A DNA stretch of 64,000 bases from Rhodococcus sp. IEGM 1381 (GTDB taxonomy: Bacteria; Actinomycetota; Actinomycetes; Mycobacteriales; Mycobacteriaceae), in contig NZ_JASHKQ010000014.1 of NCBI RefSeq assembly GCF_030056795.1, forward strand, positions 43,640-107,639, written 5' to 3'. The position numbers and the translations under genes are program-made. Of this stretch, positions 16,533 to 25,309 are shown piece after piece. Within the stretch, counting starts at the first letter, position 1, and each line of letters begins with the position of its first letter. The notes under the pieces were generated by a model. That model was not told the DNA's origin. It did no database searches and worked only from the letters and a program-made list of their open reading frames with translations.

Positions 16533-17600
16533 ATGAGTGAGTCAACAGGCGTAACGCCGACACCGGAACGGTTGTCGGCGAGAAAGCCGATACGTGCGGT
16601 GTGGAAAGTGACGCTGCGCACCCTGAGCAAAGCGTGGGACGACTCGATCTTCAGCAAGGCCGCCACGGCGGCGTTCTGGCAGACCCTCTCGCTGCCGCCG
16701 CTCCTTCTCGGCGTGCTGGGCAGCCTGGGATTCGTCGGCGGGTGGTTCGGCCCCAACACCGTCGATATCATCGAGTCGAAGATCATCACCTTCAGCAACA
16801 CACTCTTCAGCAGCAGTGTGGTCGATCAGATCATCGCTCCGACCGTCAGAGACGTTCTTGCGCAAGGTAGCGGCGAGATCGTCTCGGTCGGCTTCCTGCT
16901 GTCGCTGTGGGCCGGCTCGTCAGCGATCTCGACGTTCGTGGACTCCATCGTCGAAGCGCATGGACAGGCCGACGCGCGAAATCCCGTCTGGCAAAGGTTC
17001 TTCGCGCTGCTTCTCTACGTCGGCTTTCTGATCATCGCGGTGTTCGTGCTTCCTCTCGTCGCACTCGGACCGGTGTACGTCCAGCAGATATTGCCCGATT
17101 CGTGGATCACTTTCGGCAGCGAACTGATCGACTTCTTCTATTACCCGGCCGTCGGTCTGCTTCTGATCATCGGTCTGACCACTCTGTACAAGCTCGCTCT
17201 GCACACCTCGCTGCCGTGGCACCGACTGCTCGGTGGGGCATTGCTCGCAGGCGTGTTCTTCATGATCGCCAGTGCGGTGCTCCGCCGATACCTCACCTGG
17301 GTGACGAGCACGGGGTACACCTACGGCGCGCTCGCCACGCCGATCGCATTCTTGCTGTTCACGTTCTTCCTCGGCTTCGCCGTCGTTCTCGGAGCCGAGT
17401 TCAACGCCACGATTCAGGAGTTCTGGCCGGCCCGGGCAACTCGAATGGACCAGATGCGCGAGTGGATCGCGGCGCAGGCAGCCACCGACGAGAAGCCGTC
17501 GGGACCGATGACTGCCGTTGCTCGACGGCTCGCCACGGGACCGATCAAACTGGCGGGAGATCGTGCCCGGCCGGATCGCCCCGAGCCCACAGCCGAGTAG
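16533..17600 (+). CDS. YihY/BrkB family inner-membrane protein
   Basis: The 355-residue protein has six or so membrane segments and the YihY features: a conserved N-terminal FSKAATAAFWQTLSLPPLLLGVLG, a central SLWAGSSAISTFVDSIVEAHG, and the C-terminal TPIAFLLFTFFLGFAVVLGAEFNA followed by a basic tail. The family was once called ribonuclease BN in error. A transport role is likely but unproven. GGAG precedes the ATG at 16533. It is divergent from the helicase and ends 4 bp from the convergent DUF3039 gene. Confidence 0.9.
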   Translation: MSESTGVTPTPERLSARKPIRAVWKVTLRTLSKAWDDSIFSKAATAAFWQTLSLPPLLLGVLGSLGFVGGWFGPNTVDIIESKIITFSNTLFSSSVVDQIIAPTVRDVLAQGSGEIVSVGFLLSLWAGSSAISTFVDSIVEAHGQADARNPVWQRFFALLLYVGFLIIAVFVLPLVALGPVYVQQILPDSWITFGSELIDFFYYPAVGLLLIIGLTTLYKLALHTSLPWHRLLGGALLAGVFFMIASAVLRRYLTWVTSTGYTYGALATPIAFLLFTFFLGFAVVLGAEFNATIQEFWPARATRMDQMREWIAAQAATDEKPSGPMTAVARRLATGPIKLAGDRARPDRPEPTAE

Positions 17601-17604
17601 GTCG

Positions 17605-17841
17605 TCACTCGCCTTTCTTCAGGCCCTCGTAGATCTTCTTGCAGTCGGGGCACACGGGAGATCCGGGCTTTGCGGACTTGGTGACAGGAAACACCTCACC
17701 GCACAGTGCGACCACGTGTGTACCCATCACGGCACTCTCGGCGATCTTGTTCTTCTTCACGTAATGGAAGAACTTCGGCCGGTCGTCCTCGGTGGTCTCG
17801 TCCGGCGCAATGTCGGGACGGTCCTTCGTCTGAGTGCTCAT
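17605..17841 (-). CDS. DUF3039 family small zinc-ribbon-like protein
   Basis: The 78-residue protein contains FFHYVKKNKIAESAVMGTHVVALCGEVFPV and then SPVCPDCKKIYEGLK, the DUF3039 signature with one clear CxxC pair plus a Cys at ALCGE. A metal-binding role is plausible; the function is unknown. ATG at 17841 (MSTQTKD) is preferred to a GTG two codons upstream. Confidence 0.88.
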   Translation of the reverse strand: MSTQTKDRPDIAPDETTEDDRPKFFHYVKKNKIAESAVMGTHVVALCGEVFPVTKSAKPGSPVCPDCKKIYEGLKKGE

Positions 17842-17934
17842 GAACACAGATTAATCCGTGGATCCACAGCAGGGGGTAACCGGTTCCACAGCTCGTCGTA
17901 TGCATTCTGTGAGCGGTAGTGCCACAGTGGAGGT

Positions 17935-18303
17935 ATGACAAGGACCCCAGGGTTCGACGGCAGCGCGTACAGCGACTCGCCGGATGGGCCTGTACTGATC
18001 ACCGAGGCACAACAGTCGGTCGAAGAGCAGCACAAGAAGCGTGTACGAAAGTACATGTTCATCATGTCCTTTCGTATCCCGGCGTTGGTGCTGGCTGCCC
18101 TCGCTTACGGAATGTGGATGAACCCGTGGATCTCCATGGCGATCGTCGGCGCGTCCATTCCGCTGCCGTGGATGGCGGTGTTGATCGCCAACGATCGACC
18201 GCCGCGCACGAAGGACGAAATGAGCCGGTACGACTACCGAACCGTGGACAAGCCACAGTTGGAATCGAGCAATCACCGAGTGATCGAACCGGGCGACGAC
18301 TGA
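17935..18303 (+). CDS. DUF3099 family membrane protein
   Basis: The 122-residue protein has a polar N-terminus (VLITEAQQSVEEQHKKRVRKYM), two membrane segments (about residues 42-60 and 65-83) and a polar C-terminus with RPPRTKDE. This fits DUF3099, a conserved actinobacterial family of unknown function. GGAGG lies just upstream of the ATG. It is divergent from DUF3039 and followed 33 bp later by the methyltransferase gene. Confidence 0.85.
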   Translation: MTRTPGFDGSAYSDSPDGPVLITEAQQSVEEQHKKRVRKYMFIMSFRIPALVLAALAYGMWMNPWISMAIVGASIPLPWMAVLIANDRPPRTKDEMSRYDYRTVDKPQLESSNHRVIEPGDD

Positions 18304-18336
18304 CACCGGCCGGAGTGCCGATGCGACACTTGCGCA

Positions 18337-19830
18337 GTGACTGCACCGACTTCCACTCCCCCGCTGATCGCCGCATGCTCGCAACTCCGACAGGCCTTCG
18401 AGCGAAGCGGGTACGACGCGGACGGCGTCCTGGCGATGCTCGGCGACGACGCTCACGCGGCACTCGGACGCAGTGAGCCGGTCCCTGTCCGCAACGCCAG
18501 CTGGGGCTCCGGCGCGCTGGGTGTACTTGTGCGCCTGTTTCTTCTGGTCGACGATTGCCCCGAGTCCGAGGTCGCCGACGCCATCGCCCCCTTGAGCGTC
18601 GCCGACGCCGTCGCGGCCGGCATTCTCCACCGCTCCGGATCCGCGGTGCGGACGTTGCTCGACATTCGACCGCTCGATGCCGGACACGGCACCCGGTGGA
18701 TCGTCTCGGATCCGGACGGCAGCATGCGGGTAGCCGAGACCGCGGCCGACCACGTACTGGGCGTCGGCCAGGCCTCGCTGTCACTGCTGCGAGGGACGCC
18801 CACGTCCCCGGTCTCGACCGTTCTGGATGTCGGCACCGGCTGCGGCGTCCAAGCTGTCCACGCCCGCGGCTACGCCGAGCAGGTGACCGCAACCGATATC
18901 AGCCCGAGATCCATGGATCTCGCGGCCGCGACAATGGCGATCAACGGCCTCGAGGTCGAGTTGCTGCACGGGTCGTGGTTCGAGCCGGTGGCAGGGCGCC
19001 GGTTCGATCGCATCGTGGCCAACCCACCGTTCGTCGTAGGGCGCGCCGAAGTGCAGCATTCCTATCGCGATTCCGGGCTCGACCTCGACGGTGCAAGCGC
19101 GTTGATGATCGGGCAGGCCCCGGAGCACCTGGCCCCGGGCGGCACGGCTGCCATCCTGGCGTCCTGGGTCCATGTCCGAGGCGAGGACTGGCGCACGCGG
19201 GTGGCGTCGTGGCTGCCTGCGCACGGGATCGACGCCTGGGTCGTCGAACGCGACGTCGCCGATCCGGCTCTCTATGTCGGTACCTGGATGCGCGACGGCG
19301 GCCTCGACCCCCGCGATCCCGACGCGGCCGCGGTTGCGCAGTCATGGCTCGACCACTTCGCCGCCGCCGACGTGGAGGGAATCGGCTTCGGCTTCGTCTA
19401 TCTCCGCCGTACCGACACACCGACCGATCTTCTCGCCGAGGAACTTACGCATGGCTTCTCGGACCCTCTCGGAAACGAATCGATCGAGTACTTCGCGCGG
19501 TTGGCCTGGCTGCGCGAGCACGACATTCTCGACTCGGTGCTCACTCTGGACCCGAACACGGCACTCGAACGCGTCTACATACCCGGCGACGAGGGTTGGG
19601 CTCCGGTGGCGGTGCGGGTTCACCGCGGCAACGGCCCGCAATGGCAGCACGACATCGACGAACTGGGTGCAGCATTGCTCGCCGGCCTCCGACCCGATGG
19701 TCTGCCGGTCGGCGAACTGGTCGAGTTGCTCGCCGCTGCGCACGACGAAGACCCCGAAGATCTGGCTGCGCACGCCGTGACGATGATGCAGGGGCTCGTC
19801 CGGCATGGCCTGGTTCGACCGGCCCGATGA
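18337..19830 (+). CDS. SAM-dependent methyltransferase (RsmC/HemK-like), DUF7059-type N-terminus
   Basis: The 497-residue protein has an N-terminal helical domain (about residues 1-140), a Rossmann methyltransferase domain with motif I VLDVGTGCGVQAVHA (about 165-180) and the catalytic motif FDRIVANPPFVVG, and a C-terminal region of about 200 residues. NPPF indicates methylation of an amide or exocyclic nitrogen (base N or Gln), as in RsmC, HemK and related enzymes. The substrate is not known. GTG at 18337 is the best start, though no ribosome binding site is obvious. Confidence 0.87.
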   Translation: MTAPTSTPPLIAACSQLRQAFERSGYDADGVLAMLGDDAHAALGRSEPVPVRNASWGSGALGVLVRLFLLVDDCPESEVADAIAPLSVADAVAAGILHRSGSAVRTLLDIRPLDAGHGTRWIVSDPDGSMRVAETAADHVLGVGQASLSLLRGTPTSPVSTVLDVGTGCGVQAVHARGYAEQVTATDISPRSMDLAAATMAINGLEVELLHGSWFEPVAGRRFDRIVANPPFVVGRAEVQHSYRDSGLDLDGASALMIGQAPEHLAPGGTAAILASWVHVRGEDWRTRVASWLPAHGIDAWVVERDVADPALYVGTWMRDGGLDPRDPDAAAVAQSWLDHFAAADVEGIGFGFVYLRRTDTPTDLLAEELTHGFSDPLGNESIEYFARLAWLREHDILDSVLTLDPNTALERVYIPGDEGWAPVAVRVHRGNGPQWQHDIDELGAALLAGLRPDGLPVGELVELLAAAHDEDPEDLAAHAVTMMQGLVRHGLVRPAR

Positions 19831-19946
19831 GACCGCCGCAGAGTGCCTCGCGCAAGGCGCTGTTCCCAGCGGTCTCAGTTCTCAGCAACTTCTCAGGACA
19901 ACCATGACGTAAACCCTGGTCACGCGGGTATCAGAAGGATCGGCGT

Positions 19947-19976
19947 GGGAACTTATCGGAGTCTCCCGAGCGTTGA
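19947..19976 (+). promoter_or_regulatory. ECF-type (SigE/SigH-like) promoter of sigB
   Basis: GGGAAC (19947-19952) and CGTTGA (19971-19976) are separated by 18 bp, matching the GGGAAC/CGTT pattern of actinobacterial SigE and SigH. In mycobacteria sigB is transcribed by such stress sigma factors. The leader to the ATG would be about 28 nt. Confidence 0.7.
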
Positions 19977-20010
19977 ACCTTGTGAGACACCACCGACCAG
20001 GAGGCAAGTC

Positions 20011-20982
20011 ATGACCAGCCCCAGCACCACGATTCGTCCACGGCCCACCGACGCCGATCTGGACGCCCAGAGCCCAGCAGCCGATCTCGTTCGCGTATAC
20101 CTCAACGGTATCGGTCGCACGGCACTGCTGACGGCTGCCGAAGAAGTCGATCTCGCAAAGAGGATCGAGGCTGGTCTGTACGCCAAGCAGGTTCTCGAGA
20201 ACACCAAGCGTCTGAGCGCGGTCAAGAAGCGCAACCTCGCCATCATCGTTCGTGACGGTAGCGCAGCGCGGAGCCACTTGCTCGAAGCCAACCTTCGCCT
20301 GGTCGTCTCTCTCGCCAAGCGCTACACCGGTCGCGGTATGCCTCTGCTCGACCTGATCCAGGAGGGCAACCTCGGTCTGATTCGCGCAATGGAGAAATTC
20401 GACTACGCCAAGGGCTTCAAGTTCTCCACGTACGCGACCTGGTGGATCCGGCAGGCCATCACCCGCGGCATGGCCGATCAGAGCCGCACCATCCGGCTGC
20501 CTGTCCACCTCGTCGAACAGGTCAACAAGCTGGCCAGAATCAAGCGTGAGCTCCATCAGCAGCTCGGCCGTGAGGCGACCGACGAGGAGTTGTCGAGCGA
20601 ATCCGGCATTGCCGTCGAGAAGATCGCCGATCTGCTCGATCACAGCCGCGACCCGGTCAGCCTGGACATGCCGGTCGGCAGCGACGAGGAAGCACCCCTC
20701 GGAGACTTCATCGAGGACTCGGAGGCGACGTCGGCCGAGAATGCCGTCATCGCCGGTTTGCTGCACAGCGACGTCCGAGTAGTGCTCGGCACACTCGACG
20801 AGCGTGAGCAGCAGGTCATTCGACTTCGCTACGGCCTCGACGACGGGCAGCCCCGCACTCTCGATCAGATCGGCAAGCTGTTCGGTCTGTCTCGTGAGCG
20901 TGTTCGCCAGATCGAGCGCGAGGTGATGGTCAAGCTGCGGCAGGGCGACCGCGCCGAAAAGTTGCGGTCCTACGCCAGCTGA
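20011..20982 (+). CDS. sigB: RNA polymerase sigma factor SigB (group 2)
   Basis: The 323-residue primary-like sigma factor lacks the long N-terminal extension of SigA. It has region 1.2 ([21 protein letters not shown]), region 2 ([46 protein letters not shown]), region 3 and region 4.2 ([18 protein letters not shown]). It serves general stress and stationary phase in this group. ATG 20011 follows a perfect AGGAGG (19998-20003), and an ECF-type promoter lies upstream, consistent with a sigma cascade. It is syntenic with Rv2710. An imperfect hairpin follows the gene. Confidence 0.97.
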   Translation: MTSPSTTIRPRPTDADLDAQSPAADLVRVYLNGIGRTALLTAAEEVDLAKRIEAGLYAKQVLENTKRLSAVKKRNLAIIVRDGSAARSHLLEANLRLVVSLAKRYTGRGMPLLDLIQEGNLGLIRAMEKFDYAKGFKFSTYATWWIRQAITRGMADQSRTIRLPVHLVEQVNKLARIKRELHQQLGREATDEELSSESGIAVEKIADLLDHSRDPVSLDMPVGSDEEAPLGDFIEDSEATSAENAVIAGLLHSDVRVVLGTLDEREQQVIRLRYGLDDGQPRTLDQIGKLFGLSRERVRQIEREVMVKLRQGDRAEKLRSYAS

Positions 20983-21037
20983 CCGCAGCCACCGACCGGT
21001 GGAGCGGCGGTGAGCATCCCCGTTCGCACCACCTCAT

Positions 21038-21088
21038 GCGGTAGCCGAGCCGACATTCCCTCCCCCGGGATGTCGACTCGGCTTCCGC
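21038..21088. terminator. Imperfect hairpin between convergent sigB and GNAT/ACD genes
   Basis: Arms 21038-21060 and 21067-21088 pair over about 20 positions with two mismatches and one bulge, leaving a 6-nt loop. It is placed between the two convergent stops, consistent with two-way termination. Confidence 0.6.
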
Positions 21089-21108
21089 CATTTCGAAGCC
21101 TGCCTCGT

Positions 21109-23841
21109 TCAGCGCAGCCGACGCGGGCCGAGATCGGCCTTGGTCGGTTCGGGCCCGATACGCACGCGCGCATCGGTGATCTGCGCGCCGTCGGCGGACG
21201 CCAGCACCGGCTCGCACGAAATCTCCCTGATATCCGGGATGTCCTCTGCGAGTGCGGATATCCGCTGAACCAGATCGATCAGGGCCTTCTTGTCGACAGG
21301 CACCGCATTGCGATAACCGGACAGTAGCGGTGCCGCCTTCGGCGCGTCGATCAATTGGGCAGCTTCGTCCTCGGTCAGTGGAAGTACCCGAAACGCCCGG
21401 TCGCCCAACAGGTCCGAGATGACGCCGGCCAGGCCGAACGAGATGAGCGAGCCGAACGAGGGGTCGTCCTGAACCCGTACGACGCAGCCGATTCCTTTGA
21501 CAGCCATCCGCTGGACGTGCAGCAGCGGCTCGCCCGAATCGGCTGCCAGATTGCGGTACGCCACCCGCACTGCGGAAGCGTCGGCCATGTCCAGACGAAC
21601 TCCCCCGAGATCGGGCCTATGCCGCCACCGTTCGCCCGTCGCTTTCACCGCCACCGGGTAGCCCAGTTCGTCGGCTGCGGCCACGGCCTCGTCCTCGTCG
21701 GTCACGACGCGGAACGGCACGACCTCCAGCCCGTAGCAGGCCAGCAGTTCTGCGGTCTCGAAATCCGACAGCCAACGTCCCCGGTTGCCGGCCGAACGCC
21801 ATCGCTCGACCAGGTTCTTCGCACCCTCGGAATCGATGCTCTTGGGCCGAACCAGGTTCGACACCGGTCGCGACCGCCACGAGGAGTAGCGCCATGCCGC
21901 GGCCAGAGCAGCAACCGCCCGCTCCGGGCTCGAGTACGAGGGAACCGAACCACGAATCGGATGACCGCTCGGTCCGCGCACGGCCAGTACGTCGGGAATC
22001 CCTTCGGTGGCGAGAAACGTCGACAGCACGGGCTTGTCGGAACCACGGACAGCGTTTCCCAGAGCCGCCGCGAACGGTTCGACCTCGACGGCAACCGGAG
22101 GTACGAACACGACGATGACGGCGTCGATGTCCGACGCGGCCAGTGCCGACGAGACGGCCTCGGCGAAATTCTCGGGACCGGCTTGCGGGCCGACATCGAT
22201 CGGGGTGCTCGCGTGCAATCCCTTGGCCCGCGCAGCATCGACCGCCAGCACACCGAGCGCCGTCGAGTTCCCGACGACTGCGACCCTCGGTCCGACCGGC
22301 AGAGGCTGATTACCGAACAGGACCGCGCAGTCGAACAATTCCGAGATGGTGTCGACCTGGATGACGCCTGCCTGTGCGAACAGAGCACGCACGATCGAAT
22401 CGTCGATATCGGCGCCGATCGCATGTGCGGGCGGAACGGCTCCGCGTCCACTCTTGACGGCGATGATGGGTTTGCTGCGCGCCACCCGGCGAGCGATTCT
22501 GGTGAACTTTCTCGGGTTACCGAAGCTTTCGAGGTACAGCAGGATCACCTCGGTTGCCGGGTCCGAGTCCCAGTACTGCAACAGGTCGTTGCCGGACACG
22601 TCGGCTCGGTTACCTGCCGAGACGAACGTCGAGAGACCGAGCCTGCGGTTGGCGGCCTCGTCCAGGATCGCGATGCCGAGAGCGCCGGACTGGCAGAAGA
22701 AACCGACGTTGCCGGGCGTCGGCAGATGCGGAGCGAGGGTGGCGTTCAACCCGAACTCGGGGTCGGTGTTCGCCACTCCCAGCGCATTGGGCCCGATCAA
22801 TCGCATCCCGTGCGCCCTCGCTGCGAGTACCAACCTGCGCTCGCTCTCCTGCCCCGCAGGCCCGGTCTCGCCGAATCCACCCGACACCACCAACAGTGCT
22901 TTGACACCCTTATCCAGACAGTCGTCGAGTACCGCGTCGATGGCGTCGGCCGGAACCGCTGCGATCGCGAGGTCGACCGGGTCTGGAATGTCGTGCACCG
23001 TGGCGTAGGCACGAACGCCGCGGACCGACCGGTGGTCTGCATTGACCGGATAGACCGGGCCGGTGAAGTTGCCGGCCAGCAGATTGGCGAGCACCGCGTT
23101 GCCCACCTTCGAGCTGTCCGTCGACGCTCCGATCACGGCCACGGACCGGGGGCTGAGCACGTTCCGTACGCTGCGCGCCTCGGCGGCGCGCTCACGTGAA
23201 TTGCGCACCGACAGCAACGCCTCGCTCGGATCGATGGCAAATTCCAGCCGCAGTACGCCACCCTCGAAGGACCTGCTGACCTGGTAGCCCGCTTCCCGGA
23301 AGACCGTGACCATGTTCCGGTTCTCGGCGAGCACCTCGGCGACGAACATGTTGACGCCGTTCTCGGCGGCGGCTCCTGCGAGATGCTCGAGCAGGATAGG
23401 TCCGAGTCCGCGGCCTTGGTGTGCGTCGGCAACGACGAAGGCCACTTCGGCCGAGTTGCCGTCGCCCTCGGGCAGACGTTCGTACCGGCCGACCGCGATG
23501 ATGTCGTCGCCGAGTACGGCCACGAACGCAACGCGGTCGTGGTGATCGACGGTGGTGAAGTTGAGCACGTCACGCTGAGGCATGGTGGGGTACGGACCGA
23601 AATATCGCAGGTACCTAGTCCGTTCGGAAAGTCGACCGTGGAAGGCGACGATGCGCTCGGAGTCCGACGGGACGATGGGACGCAGATGCACGACGCCACC
23701 GTCGGAGGTCAGTACGTCGGCAACCCAATGACGCGGGAACGACGTTTCCGCGCGCTCTCGTGCCAGGTCGTGTGCGCTGGGCTCAGCGGCAGGGTCGTCG
23801 GACGAGGAGTTCGACGACGAGGTGCCGGTCCGATCAGTCAC
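21109..23841 (-). CDS. GNAT acetyltransferase fused to an ADP-forming acyl-CoA synthetase-like protein (Pat-type)
   Basis: The 910-residue protein has an N-terminal GNAT domain (about residues 40-200; acetyl-CoA loop VVADAHQGRGLGPILLEHL), a CoA-binding Rossmann domain from about 225 (SPRSVAVIGASTDSSKVGNAVLANLL), two succinyl-CoA-ligase-like domains (IGPNALGVANT, GFFCQSGALGIAILDEA) and a C-terminal ATP-grasp domain (GYPVAVKATGERWRHRPDLGG). Related fusions acetylate lysines of acyl-CoA synthetases. Salmonella Pat has the GNAT at the other end. The region holding the ligase phospho-histidine reads VPPAHAIGADIDDS, a divergent form, so ligase activity is doubtful. The GTG start at 23841 overlaps the acuC stop by 8 bp, implying coupled expression with a deacetylase. 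Confidence 0.9.
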   Translation of the reverse strand: MTDRTGTSSSNSSSDDPAAEPSAHDLARERAETSFPRHWVADVLTSDGGVVHLRPIVPSDSERIVAFHGRLSERTRYLRYFGPYPTMPQRDVLNFTTVDHHDRVAFVAVLGDDIIAVGRYERLPEGDGNSAEVAFVVADAHQGRGLGPILLEHLAGAAAENGVNMFVAEVLAENRNMVTVFREAGYQVSRSFEGGVLRLEFAIDPSEALLSVRNSRERAAEARSVRNVLSPRSVAVIGASTDSSKVGNAVLANLLAGNFTGPVYPVNADHRSVRGVRAYATVHDIPDPVDLAIAAVPADAIDAVLDDCLDKGVKALLVVSGGFGETGPAGQESERRLVLAARAHGMRLIGPNALGVANTDPEFGLNATLAPHLPTPGNVGFFCQSGALGIAILDEAANRRLGLSTFVSAGNRADVSGNDLLQYWDSDPATEVILLYLESFGNPRKFTRIARRVARSKPIIAVKSGRGAVPPAHAIGADIDDSIVRALFAQAGVIQVDTISELFDCAVLFGNQPLPVGPRVAVVGNSTALGVLAVDAARAKGLHASTPIDVGPQAGPENFAEAVSSALAASDIDAVIVVFVPPVAVEVEPFAAALGNAVRGSDKPVLSTFLATEGIPDVLAVRGPSGHPIRGSVPSYSSPERAVAALAAAWRYSSWRSRPVSNLVRPKSIDSEGAKNLVERWRSAGNRGRWLSDFETAELLACYGLEVVPFRVVTDEDEAVAAADELGYPVAVKATGERWRHRPDLGGVRLDMADASAVRVAYRNLAADSGEPLLHVQRMAVKGIGCVVRVQDDPSFGSLISFGLAGVISDLLGDRAFRVLPLTEDEAAQLIDAPKAAPLLSGYRNAVPVDKKALIDLVQRISALAEDIPDIREISCEPVLASADGAQITDARVRIGPEPTKADLGPRRLR

Positions 23842-25102
23842 GCGGGTCCTCCGGATCGAGGCCGAGCAGCGGAAACACTGCCCGGCGGGTGGCTGTGATC
23901 GCCGAGTCGACGCGTTCGAGCGCCCTGTCGGTGCCGTCGGTTCCGGCGAGAGACCCACCGGGTCCGTCCCAGGCGGGATAGTCCACGTCTCCCCCGTCAC
24001 CCATCGTCTGTGGGAGGTCGACACTCGGTGCCATCGTCCGCACTCGCTCACGCCAGGTGTCCGGCAGCGCTGAGGTTGGATCGATCTCGCGGCCGAGTGC
24101 GGCGGCGATGAGGTACGTCCACGACCGCGGGACCACACGCACGAGGCCGTATCCTCCGCCGCCGACGGCCAACCATCTGCCCTCGCAGTGCTTGTCGGCG
24201 AGATCGCGCATGGCCAGGAACGCGGCATTCTGGCCGTCGACGGTCAGGGCGAGATCGGCGAGGGGATCCTCGCGGTGGCTGTCCACACCGCATTGACTGA
24301 CGATGATCTGGGGCTTGAACGCCCCGACGGCACCGGGCACGATCGCGTGGAACGCACGCAACCACAATCGATCCGCGGTGCCCGGCAGCAACGGGACGTT
24401 GATCGAGGTTCCTTCACCGCCTTCGGTTCCCACCTCGGTCGACCAACCGGTGTTCGGCCACAACGTCGCTGGATGTTGGTGCAGGGAGACGGTGAGTACG
24501 CGGGGGTCGCCGAGAAAAGCGGCCTGAACGCCGTCACCGTGATGGGCGTCGACGTCGATGTAGGCAATTCTGTCGAATCCGTTGTCCAGCAACCACGAGA
24601 TGGCGATCGCGGCGTCGTTGTAGACGCAGAAGCCCGAGGCCCAGTCGGCCATGGCATGGTGCATCCCGCCACCGATACTCACCGCGCGGCGGGCACGACC
24701 CGACGCGATCTCGCGGGCTGCGGCCAACGAACCGCCGGCCAGCATGGCGCTCGCCTCGTGCATCTGCGGAAACACCGGGTTGTCGTCGGAACCGAGCCCG
24801 TGAACGACGTCGTCGGGATCACGCAGGGCCGGGCCCTGCGACGGTGCCCGTTTGACCGCCTCGATGTAGGCGCTGGTGTGAAATCGCAACAGCTCGGAAT
24901 CCGGGGCGGCAGCGGGCTCGACGAGTTCGACTCCCGCGAGCACTCCGATGTCGGTGGCGAGTGCCATTGTCAGATCGAGTCGAGTGGGATTCATCGGGTG
25001 GTCGTCGCTCCACCGATAGCCGAGGTAGTCCTCGCTCCACACGACGATGTCCTCGGGGCGGTTCGGGATGTACTCAGCGGCGCGTGTCGCCTTGTCAGAC
25101 AT
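23834..25102 (-). CDS. acuC: AcuC-type acetoin utilization / class I-like lysine deacetylase
   Basis: The 422-residue zinc hydrolase belongs to the histone-deacetylase superfamily. Visible motifs include SIGGGMHHAMAD (paired His), YIDVDAHHGDGVQ (zinc Asp and His), VSQCGVDSHREDPLADL (second zinc Asp) and AVGGGGYG (catalytic Tyr). AcuC in B. subtilis deacetylates acetyl-CoA synthetase. Here it is immediately upstream of, and overlaps, a GNAT/acyl-CoA-synthetase fusion, so the two probably form a modification/demodification pair. The ATG at 25102 follows a TAGTTT hexamer by 7 nt and the mRNA may be leaderless. Confidence 0.93.
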   Translation of the reverse strand: MSDKATRAAEYIPNRPEDIVVWSEDYLGYRWSDDHPMNPTRLDLTMALATDIGVLAGVELVEPAAAPDSELLRFHTSAYIEAVKRAPSQGPALRDPDDVVHGLGSDDNPVFPQMHEASAMLAGGSLAAAREIASGRARRAVSIGGGMHHAMADWASGFCVYNDAAIAISWLLDNGFDRIAYIDVDAHHGDGVQAAFLGDPRVLTVSLHQHPATLWPNTGWSTEVGTEGGEGTSINVPLLPGTADRLWLRAFHAIVPGAVGAFKPQIIVSQCGVDSHREDPLADLALTVDGQNAAFLAMRDLADKHCEGRWLAVGGGGYGLVRVVPRSWTYLIAAALGREIDPTSALPDTWRERVRTMAPSVDLPQTMGDGGDVDYPAWDGPGGSLAGTDGTDRALERVDSAITATRRAVFPLLGLDPEDPRD

Positions 25103-25212
25103 ACGGACAAAACTACGTTGTCGGGTGGAATGGTGTGGCACGGTTCCGGTGTTGTGCCATCTGTCCCCCTGTGAGAAACCACGGGAAACGACGAGCACCG
25201 TTGTGGTGCGCC

Positions 25213-25256
25213 GCGCCCATGCCGGTTGGGTGCAGCGCCCATGCCGGTTGGGTGCA
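25213..25256. repeat. Perfect tandem duplication of a 22-bp unit upstream of ideR
   Basis: Units 25213-25234 and 25235-25256 are identical and begin GCGCCCATGCCGGTTGGG. A third copy starts (GCGCC) and then diverges. It lies 25 bp before a TAGGAT hexamer (25281-25286) that may be the ideR -10. Confidence 0.85.
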
Positions 25257-25309
25257 GCGCCGATTTCGGGGCGCTGACGGTAGGATCGAGCCCGACGAAG
25301 GGGTTGAGT

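Noticed and set aside
21355..23199. A 614-codon frame opposite the GNAT fusion
   Set aside because: Arg/Asp/Gln-rich mirror frame with no motif; the minus-strand gene has full domain support.
25136..25172. TGGCAC...GTGCCA inverted repeat between acuC and ideR
   Set aside because: Six-base arms with a 12-base spacer are expected by chance in this G+C-rich DNA; there is no supporting context.
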